Below, in pieces: positions 41,484 through 51,018 of a stretch of 64,000 nt of DNA (the stretch's first letter is position 1; every line of letters begins with the position of its first letter). The stretch spans positions 3,038,001 through 3,102,000 of the forward strand of contig NZ_CP120983.1 in assembly GCF_030719215.1 (NCBI RefSeq). Reading direction: 5' to 3'. Below the pieces are notes generated by a model. The model was not told the DNA's origin. It did not search any database and saw nothing but the letters and a program-made list of their open reading frames with translations. A program made the position numbers and the translations under genes. Source of the stretch: Streptomyces sp. Alt3. Lineage in GTDB: Bacteria; Actinomycetota; Actinomycetes; Streptomycetales; Streptomycetaceae.

Positions 41484-42413
41484 ATGAGGCGGAATTTCTG
41501 CATCGCCGTTGCCGCAGCGGCATTCGCCTGCACCGTGGCGGGCTGCGGCACCGATGGAAACGGAGCGGCAGAGGCGGACAAGCGACCGAAGAGTCGCGTG
41601 GCCGAAATTTCGGACAGCGATCTCCGGGACCTGACGGTCGCCGAAGAGATGGAGATCGAGTACGCGGAGCACGCACTTGTCAAGAAGTGCATGGAGAACA
41701 AAGGATTCTCGTACTGGGTGGGGCCGGTGGCGAGCGCGGACGCCCGCAGGGCCGGCCGGTACGTGAACGACGACGTCGCGTGGGCGAAGAAGTACGGCTA
41801 CGGCCGCCCCTTCGACGAAGCCGCTGAGAAGGACCGGCGGGAGCACCCCAACGTCCGGTACCCCAACGCCCTCCCGCGGAAGGACCGCATCCGCTACAAC
41901 ACGGCCCTCAACGGGGACTACGACGACGTGCTGCGCGTGGACCTGCCGGTCGGCGGCACGATCGAGACCCCGCGGGAGGGCTGCTGGGCCGAGGCCCGGA
42001 ACCGGCTCTACGGAAATCTCGAGTCCTGGTTCGAGGCGAAGAAGACCGTCACGGGGCTTTCACCGCTCTATGTACCCGACATCCTCGCGGACGAGAGGCT
42101 GAAGAAAGGCCTCACCGCCTGGTCGGCCTGCATGAAGGATGCCGGTTTCCCTTTCTCCTCCCCGGACGATCTCCGCGAGAAGCGGATCGCGCGCACCGGG
42201 AAAATGACTTCCGGAGAGGCGCGTGCATATGAGGTCGAGTTGGCGGTGGCCGAGGCCGAATGTGCCGTGAAGTCGTCTCTCGGAAGGACAGCGCGTTCCC
42301 TGGAACGTGAGCACCTGTCCGTCCTGCTGAAGAAATTCCGCAAGGAGAACACCGCCTACCAGCGTATGCGGCTCATCGCGCTCTCCCATGCCCGGGACCT
42401 CCGTAACCGGTGA
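41484..42413 (+). CDS. Putative lipoprotein of unknown function
   Basis: A 309-residue protein with a short signal sequence and lipobox VAGC. The mature part is highly charged and helical, with three conserved-looking Cys contexts (VKKCMENKGF, REGCWAEARN, WSACMKDAGF). The repeated C-M-x-x-x-G-F motif suggests an internal duplication typical of a large actinobacterial family of exported proteins. No function is known to me. It is divergent from the ArsR-like gene. Confidence 0.7.
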   Translation: MRRNFCIAVAAAAFACTVAGCGTDGNGAAEADKRPKSRVAEISDSDLRDLTVAEEMEIEYAEHALVKKCMENKGFSYWVGPVASADARRAGRYVNDDVAWAKKYGYGRPFDEAAEKDRREHPNVRYPNALPRKDRIRYNTALNGDYDDVLRVDLPVGGTIETPREGCWAEARNRLYGNLESWFEAKKTVTGLSPLYVPDILADERLKKGLTAWSACMKDAGFPFSSPDDLREKRIARTGKMTSGEARAYEVELAVAEAECAVKSSLGRTARSLEREHLSVLLKKFRKENTAYQRMRLIALSHARDLRNR

Positions 42414-42508
42414 GTCCGGGCCCCGCGAACCGCAGCACACATCGGATTTCCGTGGCACAGCAGTCGCGGATTTATTTCGGAAATCGACACATGAAGGAGC
42501 ACCATCTC

Positions 42509-42952
42509 ATGCGCAAGGCTTTCGCCGTCCTCACGACCGTCGCCGTGGCGTCACTCGGCGCCCTCGTCCCCGCCACCTCCGCCCAGGCGGCGGACTGCCG
42601 CGACGCCATGGCGGGCGCGCTCTCCGGCTACATGTACGCGTACGACAGCGCCAACTGCAACGGCCACCTCGGCCACGCGTCCGGCGACGACTTGAACTGG
42701 GGAGACTCCGCGCTGAGCTTCCAGGGAGGGGACAACAACAAGGCGTCGTCGATCCTGAACAACGGCAACAGCTACGAGGTCAAGTTCTACAGCGGCACCG
42801 GCGGCACGGGTGGGCACATCTGCCTCAGCCGGTCCGAGGGCTGGGCCTCCAACCTCTCCGACGACGACTTCACCAACGGCGCCTCGGCGAACAACAGCAT
42901 CAGCGGCCACGCGTGGTCCAGCGCCTCCAACTGCAGCAGGTGGGCGGTCTGA
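42509..42952 (+). CDS. Small secreted protein, peptidase-inhibitor I36-like
   Basis: A 147-residue protein with a signal peptide (cleavage near AQAAD) and a mature Cys-containing domain with N-x-N-x and G-x-x-S/N-N-D turns (LNNGNSYEVKFYSG, SNLSDDDFTNGASANNSI). It resembles the beta-gamma-crystallin-like inhibitors of family I36 (SMI) common in Streptomyces culture fluid. ATG 42509 is chosen because AAGGAG lies ten bases upstream; an in-frame ATG at 42491 has none. Confidence 0.65.
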   Translation: MRKAFAVLTTVAVASLGALVPATSAQAADCRDAMAGALSGYMYAYDSANCNGHLGHASGDDLNWGDSALSFQGGDNNKASSILNNGNSYEVKFYSGTGGTGGHICLSRSEGWASNLSDDDFTNGASANNSISGHAWSSASNCSRWAV

Positions 42953-43001
42953 CCGTTCCCGCGCGCGGCAACTCACCACTGTCCGCCCGCACCTGAGGCA
43001 A

Positions 43002-43034
43002 CTCGGCCCGCCGGTCCGTCCCCGGCGGGCCGAG
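43002..43034 (+). terminator. Terminator after the I36-like gene
   Basis: CTCGGCCCGCCGG (43002-43014) pairs perfectly with CCGGCGGGCCGAG (43022-43034) across a seven-base loop, 50 bases after the stop. The rest of the interval up to 43216 holds the promoter region of the next regulator and no visible gene. Confidence 0.75.
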
Positions 43035-43216
43035 ACGTCCCTGGGACGGCCGCCCGGTGCGGTGGCGCCGAGGGGGCACATCTCGTCACCGATGCCCGCC
43101 GCCTCGCCGTTGCCGGGGAAAGCTTTGCCCAACCGTTGCCACACTTCTACACTCCGTCGAAAACCCGGAGGTCACTCGGTCCCGCCGAGCCGACCGGTCC
43201 CCACGGAGTGTTCCCA

Positions 43217-44218
43217 TTGGCTGAGCACGAAATGCTCGTACTCGGGTTGTCACACATCGAGGAAGACGTCTACCGGCACCTGCTCCGCAATCCGGGCATC
43301 GAGGTGGAGGACATCCACGTCCTGCTCCGCCACGAGGCCGGCCCGACCGGCCGGTCCGTACAGAGGCTGCGGGAACTGAAGATCATCCAGGAGATCGACG
43401 GCACGGTCAGGGCCTGTGAGCCCGAACTGGTGGTGGCGCGCCTCGCCGAGCAACGGCTCGAAAAGCTCTACGACGACATACGCTCGCTGACCCATCTGCG
43501 CCCGCTCATGGACTCGTTGGGACGGGAGGTTCCCGACCCGGAGCCGAGTGCGGACCACAGACCCGTCGAGCGCATCACCGGCCTGGACGCGATCCGCACA
43601 CGCCTGGACGAGTTGGCGTTCTTCGCCCGGGACGAGGTGCTCGCCGCCGAGCCCTACGACGCGCTCACGCCCGAGAACATCGAGAACTCGCGCCCCCTGG
43701 ACCTGCGTTGTCTGCGTCGCGGGGTCAGCTGTCGCAGCCTGATCCGCCGCACCGCCCTGGAGGACGGCCCCACCCGCTCCTACCTCATGGAACTCACCGC
43801 CGCGGGAGCGCAGATCAGGGTCCTGGAGACCCTGGACGAACTCATGCTCGTCTACGACCGCCGCACCGCCCTGGTGCCGCTCGACCCCGGCAACACGTCC
43901 AAGGGGGCTCTGTGTTCCACGGAGGAGGGCATCGTGACCACGGTGGCGAACAACTTCGAGCGGCTCTGGGCAGGGGCGGACGACCTCACGGCCCTGCTCG
44001 GGCGACACTCCGGGAGCATTCCCGGCTCGGGACTCACCGAGATCCAGGGGAAGGTGCTGCGTCTGATGTGCACGGTCGGCAAGGACGAGATCGGCGCACG
44101 CGAGGCGGGCATCGCCCTGCGCACCTACCGCCGGCACATCTCCGACCTGATGCAACTGCTCGGTGCGGAGAACCGGGCCCACGCGGCGCTGCTCGCCCGC
44201 GAACGCGACTGGGTCTGA
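43217..44218 (+). CDS. HTH regulator (TrmB-like N-terminus, LuxR-like C-terminus)
   Basis: A 333-residue protein. The N-terminal winged-helix region (SHIEEDVYRHLLRNPGIEVEDIHVLL) is TrmB-like. The middle is a PLD-like effector domain seen in Streptomyces regulators. The C-terminus (LTEIQGKVLRLMCTVGKDEIGAREAGIALRTYRRHI) is a divergent LuxR-type helix-turn-helix. TTG 43217 has GGAG eight bases before it; ATG 43232 has none, so TTG is preferred. Its target may be the small secreted protein genes around it. Confidence 0.7.
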   Translation: MAEHEMLVLGLSHIEEDVYRHLLRNPGIEVEDIHVLLRHEAGPTGRSVQRLRELKIIQEIDGTVRACEPELVVARLAEQRLEKLYDDIRSLTHLRPLMDSLGREVPDPEPSADHRPVERITGLDAIRTRLDELAFFARDEVLAAEPYDALTPENIENSRPLDLRCLRRGVSCRSLIRRTALEDGPTRSYLMELTAAGAQIRVLETLDELMLVYDRRTALVPLDPGNTSKGALCSTEEGIVTTVANNFERLWAGADDLTALLGRHSGSIPGSGLTEIQGKVLRLMCTVGKDEIGAREAGIALRTYRRHISDLMQLLGAENRAHAALLARERDWV

Positions 44219-44226
44219 GCAGCCCT

Positions 44227-44256
44227 CGGGTGCCCCGTTACGCACCGGGGCACCCG
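44227..44256 (+). terminator. Terminator after the HTH regulator
   Basis: CGGGTGCCCCG (44227-44237) pairs with CGGGGCACCCG (44246-44256), eight bases after the stop. A second hairpin at 44281-44310 (GCCCGTCAGCTG with CAGCTGACGGGC) overlaps the end of the minus-strand gene that follows. Confidence 0.75.
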
Positions 44257-44285
44257 GGGGCTTCGAGCCCGGCCGTGCCGGCCCG

Positions 44286-44519
44286 TCAGCTGCCGGAGCA
44301 GCTGACGGGCGGCTTCCCCTGCCATCCGTTGATCGGGTCACGGCACGGGTCCTTCGGCGGGTATTCGACGGCGCCGGCCAGGGGCCGGATCTCCCCCTCC
44401 GGGACACCCGCCGGGCCGCCGGATCCGGTCGTGGACCAGGATGCTCCCGCCAGTGTGAGAACCACGAGAGCCGCTCCCGCAAGGGTCGCACCCGTACTGC
44501 CGAAGATTGCACGCATCAT
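44286..44519 (-). CDS. Small exported protein
   Basis: A 77-residue protein. A hydrophobic signal or anchor segment (ATLAGAALVVLTLAGASW) is followed by a Pro/Gly-rich tail with two Cys close to the end (DPCRDPINGWQGKPPVSCSGS). GGGGGAG precedes the tandem ATGs at 44519 and 44516. I do not recognise a family. The two cysteines could form a disulfide outside the cell. Confidence 0.55.
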   Translation of the reverse strand: MMRAIFGSTGATLAGAALVVLTLAGASWSTTGSGGPAGVPEGEIRPLAGAVEYPPKDPCRDPINGWQGKPPVSCSGS

Positions 44520-44750
44520 GTCTCCCCCATCCCGCCCGGCACCCCAGTCCCCGTCCAGCTGGGGCGTCGCGGGTGAACTGCCGCCAGTCTGGCAGCCGGA
44601 GGAATCGCGCAGGACCGCCGCGCGAGGCAGCCTCCTGCCAACCGCCGGGCAGCATCCTGCAGCCACGGGGGCACGTCGTGCCGGGTGAGCCCGCGATCGC
44701 CGGAGCCGTCGAGCCGGAGGAAACCCGCCCCGGCCCGACGGCCGCCGGGG

Positions 44751-45596
44751 TTACGGCTTGGGCAGCGCGCAGCCGGAGCGGTTCAGGTCGATCTGGTTAC
44801 CGGTGCCGATGCACGGCACGATGCCGTACGTCTGCTGTGCGTAGTTGATGCCCTTCCGCACGGTCACCGTGCCGCTCTCGTCGACCTCGCACGGGTTGTT
44901 GTCGGTGCACTGCTGACCGTCCTCGTTGCCCGTGTTGTTGACGGCGACCACCTTTCCGGTCGCGTTGTCGATCACCGGGGACCCGGACGTGCCTCCGATG
45001 GTCTGGCAGGCGGAGGTGTAGCGGACCGAGTCCTTCCAGGTCCAGGCACCCTCCTTGAGGCGGTAGGCGAACCCGTCGACGGCGCAGCTGTAGGTGCGCT
45101 TCCAGTAGCCGGACGCGACCGTGATCGCGGTGCCCTTCACCGGGTGGGCCGCGTCGAGTTCCAGTGCCTTGATGCCGTAGGAGCTCTCGATCTGGGCGTA
45201 GGTCCTGGTCAGCTGGTAGAGCGAGACGTCGGTGTCCGTCATCGTCCCGTACGCGATCTTGGACGCCCTCAGGGTGCCGACCCCGCTGCCGGCCGCGTTC
45301 AGCAGGGTGAAGCTGCGGGTCGACGTCTTGTTGAGCACGACCTCGCCCGGGCCCGGGAAGCCGCTCTCCAGACAGTGGCCGTTGGACAGGACGAGGGCGG
45401 GGTCGCTCGACTGCGACGAGGGCGCCCGGACGACCGAGCCGGAGCAGTTGCTGAGCGCGACCGTGCCGGCGAAGGTGACCGCCTTCGCGCGGACCTGGGC
45501 CTCGTCCGGACTCGTGGCCGTGGACGCTGCCGCGGGTGCGACGCCCGCCCCGAGGAGCAGGACGGAAAGAAGTGCGCCGACGAGAGGCTTGTTCAT
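44751..45596 (-). CDS. Secreted chymotrypsin-like (S1) serine protease
   Basis: A 281-residue protein with a signal peptide (to about AAAST). The trypsin-like domain has the triad H74 (SNGHCLE), D123 (TDVSLYQL) and S206 (GGTSGSPV). Six or more Cys suggest disulfides. GGAGGGG lies nine bases before ATG 45596. It acts outside the cell; no inhibitor domain or propeptide of obvious length is seen. Confidence 0.9.
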   Translation of the reverse strand: MNKPLVGALLSVLLLGAGVAPAAASTATSPDEAQVRAKAVTFAGTVALSNCSGSVVRAPSSQSSDPALVLSNGHCLESGFPGPGEVVLNKTSTRSFTLLNAAGSGVGTLRASKIAYGTMTDTDVSLYQLTRTYAQIESSYGIKALELDAAHPVKGTAITVASGYWKRTYSCAVDGFAYRLKEGAWTWKDSVRYTSACQTIGGTSGSPVIDNATGKVVAVNNTGNEDGQQCTDNNPCEVDESGTVTVRKGINYAQQTYGIVPCIGTGNQIDLNRSGCALPKP

Positions 45597-45730
45597 GTGA
45601 GGGTCCCCTCCAGATGCGCCAGTGACCGGAGTTCTTCCGGTTTGACATGCGCATGCTTGCGTACGGGCGGGAGGGCCGACAAGGGGCGAATTCAAGCCGC
45701 CGCGGCCCCGGTGAGCCGGCGGCCCACACG

Positions 45731-45998
45731 ATGGTCACGACGGGCGCCATGACGAAGCGGATCGACCCGCCTCGAACGCGACGGCCTCGTCACGCGCCGC
45801 CGCTCGACGGTCGACGGCCGGGGCCGGGTCGTGGCGCTCACCCCGGCGGGACGGGACCTGATCGACCAGGCGTTCGGCGCCCACACGCACAATGAACGCC
45901 GACTGCTGGACGCCCTCTGCCCCGAGGAGGCCGCGCAGTTGGAGACCTTGCCGACCGCCTGGCCGGCCCGGATCGAACCGCCACGGCCGGAGGCCTGA
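45731..45998 (+). pseudogene. MarR-family regulator remnant
   Basis: The segment begins with MVTTGAMTKRID, then an extra C in the CCC at 45766-45768 shifts the frame. The next frame reads RLERDGLVTRRRSTVDGRGR and ...VVALTPAGRDLIDQAF to TGA at 45996-45998. Together these are the recognition helix, wing and dimer helix of a MarR regulator. The N-terminal half is absent upstream, so this is a truncated and frameshifted relic. Confidence 0.75.
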
Positions 45999-46151
45999 TC
46001 TCCGGTCGGCGGATCGCGCCGCCACCCGAACGAGGAGTTCCGCATCCGCGGGGCCCCGCTCGCCGCAGGACACAAGGGGGGCGGATTCCCCTTGTCTCCT
46101 GTGCGCCCAGGACACGTGAAAACCCCTGAGTCCTCTGCGTACTGTCGGGGT

Positions 46152-46964
46152 ATGACACTCGACCTCGACGCCTACTTCGCCCGCATCGGCTGGTCCGGGG
46201 AGCGCCGCCCCACCGTGGAGGTGCTGCGGTCCGTGCACCGCGCCCACATGCTGGGCATCCCGTTCGAGAATCTGGAACCCCTTCTCGGCAGTGCCCCCTC
46301 CCTCGCGCTCCCGGACCTGGAGGAGAAGCTCGTCCGCGGTGACCGCGGCGGGTACTGCTACGAGCACAACACCCTCCTCGCCGCCGTCCTGACCCAGCTC
46401 GGATTCCGGGTGACGCTGCTGACCGCGCGGGTGGTGGTGGGCGCCGCGCCCGGTGACATCAGGCCCCGTACGCACATGCTGATGCAGGTGGACGTGGAGG
46501 GTGAGCCCGCCCCCTACCTGGCCGATGTCGGCTTCGGCTCGCACGGCGCCCTGCTGGAGCCGATCCCGCTGGTGGTGGACGCCGAACTGCTCGACACCCC
46601 GAGGCACCACCGGCTCGTGCACGCCCCGCACGACGGGCCGCTGGAGATGTGGGAGCTCCAGGCGGACAAGGGCGGCTACTGGGAGCCGCAGTACGAATTC
46701 ACCCTGGAGCCCTTCGAGGCCCCGGACTACGAGGTCATCAACTGGCACATCGCGACGAACCCGCGCTCGCCGTTCCGGCAGGCGCTGTACGCCCAGCGCA
46801 CCCTGCCGGGACTGCACCGGGCCCTGTCCGGACGGACGCTGGTGGAGACCGCCGACGACGGCACGGTCGCGGAGCGGGAGCTGTCCGGCTCCGCCGAGGT
46901 GCTGCGGGTGCTGGCCGAGGACTTCGACGTACACCTTCCCGAGGGAACCGTCCTGCCCGGCTGA
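46152..46964 (+). CDS. Arylamine N-acetyltransferase
   Basis: A 270-residue NAT enzyme with the catalytic triad C69 (RGGYCYEHN), H108 (PRTHMLM) and D125 (YLADVGFG). It transfers acetyl from acetyl-CoA to aromatic amines or hydrazines. The length fits the bacterial family. No NAT-associated pathway genes lie nearby. Confidence 0.93.
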   Translation: MTLDLDAYFARIGWSGERRPTVEVLRSVHRAHMLGIPFENLEPLLGSAPSLALPDLEEKLVRGDRGGYCYEHNTLLAAVLTQLGFRVTLLTARVVVGAAPGDIRPRTHMLMQVDVEGEPAPYLADVGFGSHGALLEPIPLVVDAELLDTPRHHRLVHAPHDGPLEMWELQADKGGYWEPQYEFTLEPFEAPDYEVINWHIATNPRSPFRQALYAQRTLPGLHRALSGRTLVETADDGTVAERELSGSAEVLRVLAEDFDVHLPEGTVLPG

Positions 46965-47224
46965 CCGGGGCGCGCACGGGCGCGGGACGGGTTCCCGAGG
47001 GGCGTGCCGGGTCGTGCGTGCGCCCCCGCGTGGCGCATCTCACCCGGTACGTGCCCGATGCCCGCTTTCCAAGCCGCGGCGCCGCCCCGACCGGCCGTTC
47101 CCACGGTCCGCGGCCGGGGCGGCATGCCGATGGAAGACCCCGCGCGCCGACGCGCGCCCCCGTGGGGAGCAACCGGTGCGTGAACCGGGAGCAGCGCGCG
47201 AAACACGGTCGTAAGCTCGCGGAC

Positions 47225-48436
47225 ATGCAGGTCATCCAGTCAACGAAGCTCTCCGGCGTCTGTTACGAAATCCGCGGCCCCGTCCTCGAGGAAGCGATGC
47301 GGCTCGAAGCCGCAGGTCATCGCATCCTCAAGCTGAACACGGGCAACCCGGCCGCGTTCGGATTCGAGTGCCCGCCGGAGATCCTCGAGGACATCCTGCG
47401 CAATCTGTCCGGCGCGCACGGCTACGGCGACGCGAAGGGCCTGCTGTCCGCGCGCCGCGCGGTGATGCAGCACTACCAGACCAAGGGGATCGACCTCGAC
47501 GTCGAGGACATCTACCTGGGCAACGGCGTCTCCGAGCTGATCCAGATGTCGATGCAGGCGCTGCTCGACGACGGCGACGAGGTGCTCGTCCCCGCACCGG
47601 ACTACCCCCTGTGGACGGCCTCGGTCTCGCTGGCCGGCGGCACGGCGGTGCACTACCGGTGCGACGAGCAGGCCGACTGGATGCCCGACCTCGCGGACAT
47701 CGAGCGGAAGATCACCGATCGCACCAAGGCGCTCGTGATCATCAACCCGAACAATCCGACCGGCGCGGTGTACGACGACGAGATGCTGCGCGGGCTGACG
47801 GAGATCGCCCGGCGGCACAACCTGGTCGTCTGCTCCGACGAGATCTACGACCGGATCCTCTACGACGGCGCGACACACACCCCGACCGCCGCGATCGCCC
47901 CGGATCTGATGGTGCTCACCTTCAACGGCCTGTCCAAGAACTACCGGATCGCGGGGTACCGCTCCGGCTGGATGGCGGTCTGCGGCCCGAAGGCACACGC
48001 CTCCTCGTACATCGAGGGCCTGACGATCCTGGCCAACATGCGGCTGTGCGCCAACATGCCCGCGCAGCACGCGGTGGCCACCGCGCTCGGCGGACGGCAG
48101 TCGATCGACGAACTGGTGCTGCCGGGCGGCCGGATCCTGGAACAGCGGGACGTGGCGTACGACCTGCTGACGCAGATCCCCGGGGTGACCTGTGTGAAGC
48201 CGAAGGGCGCGCTGTACCTCTTCCCGCGGCTCGACCCCAAGGTGTTCAAGATCAAGGACGACCGGCAGATGGTTCTCGACCTGCTGCGGGCCGAGAAGAT
48301 CATGGTGGTGCAGGGCACCGGCTTCAACTGGCCCGAGCCCGATCACTTCCGGGTGGTCACGCTGCCGCCGACGAAGGACCTGACCGACGCGGTGACACGC
48401 ATCGGGAACTTCCTGGACGGCTACAGCCAGCCCTGA
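47225..48436 (+). CDS. Alanine aminotransferase-type PLP enzyme (AlaA-like)
   Basis: A 403-residue class I aminotransferase. The start IQSTKLSGVCYEIRGPVLEEA parallels AlaA proteins. PNNPTGAVY holds the Asn and Pro of the PLP site, SDEIYD the Asp that binds the pyridine N, and GLSKNYRIAGYRSGW the Schiff-base Lys and the Arg. It interconverts alanine and pyruvate with 2-oxoglutarate. ATG 47225 aligns with the family start. The 260 bases upstream of it hold no gene I can support. Confidence 0.9.
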   Translation: MQVIQSTKLSGVCYEIRGPVLEEAMRLEAAGHRILKLNTGNPAAFGFECPPEILEDILRNLSGAHGYGDAKGLLSARRAVMQHYQTKGIDLDVEDIYLGNGVSELIQMSMQALLDDGDEVLVPAPDYPLWTASVSLAGGTAVHYRCDEQADWMPDLADIERKITDRTKALVIINPNNPTGAVYDDEMLRGLTEIARRHNLVVCSDEIYDRILYDGATHTPTAAIAPDLMVLTFNGLSKNYRIAGYRSGWMAVCGPKAHASSYIEGLTILANMRLCANMPAQHAVATALGGRQSIDELVLPGGRILEQRDVAYDLLTQIPGVTCVKPKGALYLFPRLDPKVFKIKDDRQMVLDLLRAEKIMVVQGTGFNWPEPDHFRVVTLPPTKDLTDAVTRIGNFLDGYSQP

Positions 48437-48537
48437 GCGGCCTGCGGGGCCTCGCACCCGAGATTCTTCCGGATCCGGCACAACCTTAGACTGAATCCAA
48501 GATAGGATGGCCTTACTGCAACGCCAGGAGGCCACCC

Positions 48538-48927
48538 ATGTACGAGCCGATCCGCAGCAAGTCGGTCCACACATCGGCCGACAACGCCGATTTCCCTCAC
48601 CGCAGCCGCGAGGACGAGCTGGACATCCAGCTCGCCGGGCACCTGGCGGCCCTGCTCGCCGTCACCGACGAGCTGGGTCTCACCGCCCTGGGCGAACGCA
48701 TCGCCCAGCAGGTGGCCAGGCTCCGGTCCGCGCCGCCCGCCCGGCACGCCGGACGGAGTGAGGCGTCCCCGGCCGCGCTGCACCGCCGGGCACACGCCCT
48801 CGCCGGCCGGGCCCTCGTGGTGGCGGCGTCCCGCGCCGACACCGCCGTCGCGATCCTCGCGGCCGAGGCCATGGACACCCACGCCGCGGCCCTGTCCGCG
48901 CCGACCGCCCTGGTCGGCGCCCCCTGA
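48538..48927 (+). CDS. Conserved-looking small protein of unknown function
   Basis: A 129-residue soluble protein, mainly two Ala-rich helices (LDIQLAGHLAALLAVTDELG and ...ALHRRAHALAGRALVVAA). AGGAGG lies seven bases before ATG 48538. No family is recognised. It may be a small Streptomyces helical protein co-conserved with the neighbouring pckG region. Confidence 0.6.
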   Translation: MYEPIRSKSVHTSADNADFPHRSREDELDIQLAGHLAALLAVTDELGLTALGERIAQQVARLRSAPPARHAGRSEASPAALHRRAHALAGRALVVAASRADTAVAILAAEAMDTHAAALSAPTALVGAP

Positions 48928-48931
48928 CGGC

Positions 48932-48966
48932 CCCGGTCCACGGGTCGCGAAGACGCGTGGACCGGG
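48932..48966. terminator. Convergent terminator before pckG 3' end
   Basis: CCCGGTCCACG (48932-48942) pairs with CGTGGACCGGG (48956-48966). It lies between the stop at 48927 and the pckG stop at 48985, so it can serve both transcripts. Confidence 0.7.
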
Positions 48967-48984
48967 CGCCACACACCCGGCGGG

Positions 48985-50811
48985 TCAGCCCAGGCGCCGC
49001 ACCAGCGCGCGGTACTCGTCCCACAGTTCGTCCGGCGTGTGGTCGCCGAAGGTGTTGAGGTGCTCAGGGATCAGCGCCGCCTCCTCGCGCCAGACCTCCT
49101 TGTCGACGGACAGCAGGAAGTCGAGCTCCGACTCGGAGAGTTCCAGCCCCTCGGTGTCCAGGGAGCCCTTGGCCGGCAGGATGCCGATCGGGGTCTCGAC
49201 GCCCTCGGCCCTGCCCTCCAGCCGCTCGACGATCCACTTGAGGACACGGCTGTTCTCGCCGAACCCGGGCCAGACGAACTTGCCCGCGTCGTTCTTGCGG
49301 AACCAGTTCACGTAGTAGATCTTCGGCAGCTTCGACCGGTCCGCCTTGTCGTTGCCGACCTGGACCCAGTGCTTCATGTAGTCGCCCATGTTGTAGCCGC
49401 AGAACGGCAGCATGGCGAACGGGTCACGACGCAGCTCGCCGACCTTGCCCTCGGCTGCGGCGGTCTTCTCGGAGGCCACGTTGGCGCCGAGGAAGACACC
49501 GTGCTGCCAGGTGAAGGACTCGGTGACCAGCGGGACCGCGGACGCGCGGCGGCCGCCGAAGAGGATCGCCGAGATCGGCACACCCTTCGGGTCCTCCCAC
49601 TCGGGCGCGATGATCGGGCACTGCCCGGCGGGAACGGTGAAGCGGGCGTTGGGGTGGGCGGCGGGCGTGCCGGACTCGGGGGTCCAGTCGTTGCCCTTCC
49701 AGTCCGTGAGGTGCGCGGGCGGCTCCTCGGTCATGCCCTCCCACCACACGTCGCCGTCGTCGGTGAGTGCGACGTTGGTGAAGACCGAGTTGCCCCACAT
49801 GGTCTTCATGGCGTTGGCGTTGGTGTGCTCGCCGGTGCCGGGCGCGACACCGAAGAAGCCTGCCTCGGGGTTGATGGCGTACAGCTGGCCGTCCTCGCCG
49901 AACCGCATCCAGGCGATGTCGTCACCGATGGTCTCGACGGTCCAGCCGGGGATGGTCGGCTCCAGCATGGCGAGGTTGGTCTTGCCGCAGGCGCTCGGGA
50001 AGGCGGCGGCGACGTACTTCGACCCGCCGCGCGGGGGCGTGAGCTTGAGGATCAGCATGTGCTCGGCGAGCCAGCCCTCGTCCCGCGCCATGACGGAGGC
50101 GATGCGCAGGGCGTAGCACTTCTTGCCCAGCAGGGCGTTGCCGCCGTAGCCGGAGCCGAAGGACCAGATCTCACGGTCCTCGGGGAAGTGCGAGATGTAC
50201 TTGGTCGAGTTGCAGGGCCACGGCACGTCCTCCTGGCCCTCCTCCAGGGGGGCGCCGAGGGTGTGGACGGCCTTCACGAAGAAGCCGTCCGTGCCGAGCT
50301 CGTCCAGGACCTCCCGGCCCATGCGCGTCATGGTGCGCATGGAGACGGCGACGTAGGCGGAGTCGGTGATCTCGACGCCGATCGCGGAGAGCGGCGAGCC
50401 GACGGGGCCCATGCAGAACGGGACGACGTACATGGTGCGGCCGCGCATGGAGCCGCGGAAGACACCGTTCTCCCCCGCGAAGATCTCCCGCATCTCGGCG
50501 GGTGCCTTCCAGTGGTTGGTCGGGCCCGCGTCCTCCTCCTTCTCGGAGCAGATGTAGGTGCGGTCCTCGACACGGGCGACATCGCTCGGGTCGGAAGCGG
50601 CGTAGTACGAGTTGGGGCGCTTGACCGGGTCGAGCTTCGTGAAGGTGCCCTTGTCGACGAGCTCCCCGCACAGGCGCTCGTACTCGGCCTCGGAGCCGTC
50701 GCACCAGACCACGCGGTCCGGCTGGGTGAGGGCGGCGATCTCGTCCACCCAGGAGACGAGCTCCTGGTGCCGAGTGGGAACAGTGAAGGGAGCCGCGATG
50801 TCTCGCGCCAC
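48985..50811 (-). CDS. pckG: Phosphoenolpyruvate carboxykinase (GTP)
   Basis: A 608-residue PEPCK of the GTP class. [13 protein letters not shown] is the P-loop with the reactive Cys; the [26 protein letters not shown] and [12 protein letters not shown] segments are also family-typical. It converts oxaloacetate to PEP with GTP, the first step of gluconeogenesis. AAGGAG precedes GTG 50811. It stands alone with its own promoter region. Confidence 0.97.
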   Translation of the reverse strand: MARDIAAPFTVPTRHQELVSWVDEIAALTQPDRVVWCDGSEAEYERLCGELVDKGTFTKLDPVKRPNSYYAASDPSDVARVEDRTYICSEKEEDAGPTNHWKAPAEMREIFAGENGVFRGSMRGRTMYVVPFCMGPVGSPLSAIGVEITDSAYVAVSMRTMTRMGREVLDELGTDGFFVKAVHTLGAPLEEGQEDVPWPCNSTKYISHFPEDREIWSFGSGYGGNALLGKKCYALRIASVMARDEGWLAEHMLILKLTPPRGGSKYVAAAFPSACGKTNLAMLEPTIPGWTVETIGDDIAWMRFGEDGQLYAINPEAGFFGVAPGTGEHTNANAMKTMWGNSVFTNVALTDDGDVWWEGMTEEPPAHLTDWKGNDWTPESGTPAAHPNARFTVPAGQCPIIAPEWEDPKGVPISAILFGGRRASAVPLVTESFTWQHGVFLGANVASEKTAAAEGKVGELRRDPFAMLPFCGYNMGDYMKHWVQVGNDKADRSKLPKIYYVNWFRKNDAGKFVWPGFGENSRVLKWIVERLEGRAEGVETPIGILPAKGSLDTEGLELSESELDFLLSVDKEVWREEAALIPEHLNTFGDHTPDELWDEYRALVRRLG

Positions 50812-50988
50812 GATCGCTCCTTGTAGAGAGGGTGTGTTGTCCGGCCCCGTGGGGGCTGCGACCCGGATGCTGACCCCTTCGAATTCCCCTGGCGCTCATC
50901 CGGTGCCGACCGCACTCATTTGATCATCCGACTAAGCCGCCCATATGTCCAGAGGGCCGCACACGTGAGCATCACCACTCGGATCTGT

Positions 50989-51012
50989 TACCTACGGAAG
51001 CGTAGGTAGCAT
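50989..51012 (+). promoter_or_regulatory. Palindrome overlapping the -10 of the trhA-like gene
   Basis: TACCTACG-GAAG-CGTAGGTA (50989-51008) is a perfect inverted repeat with 8-bp arms. TAGCAT (51007-51012) overlaps its end and is a good -10 placed seven bases before the ATG at 51019. The transcript would then be leaderless, and a repressor on the palindrome would occlude the -10. Confidence 0.55.
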
Positions 51013-51018
51013 GCGGAC

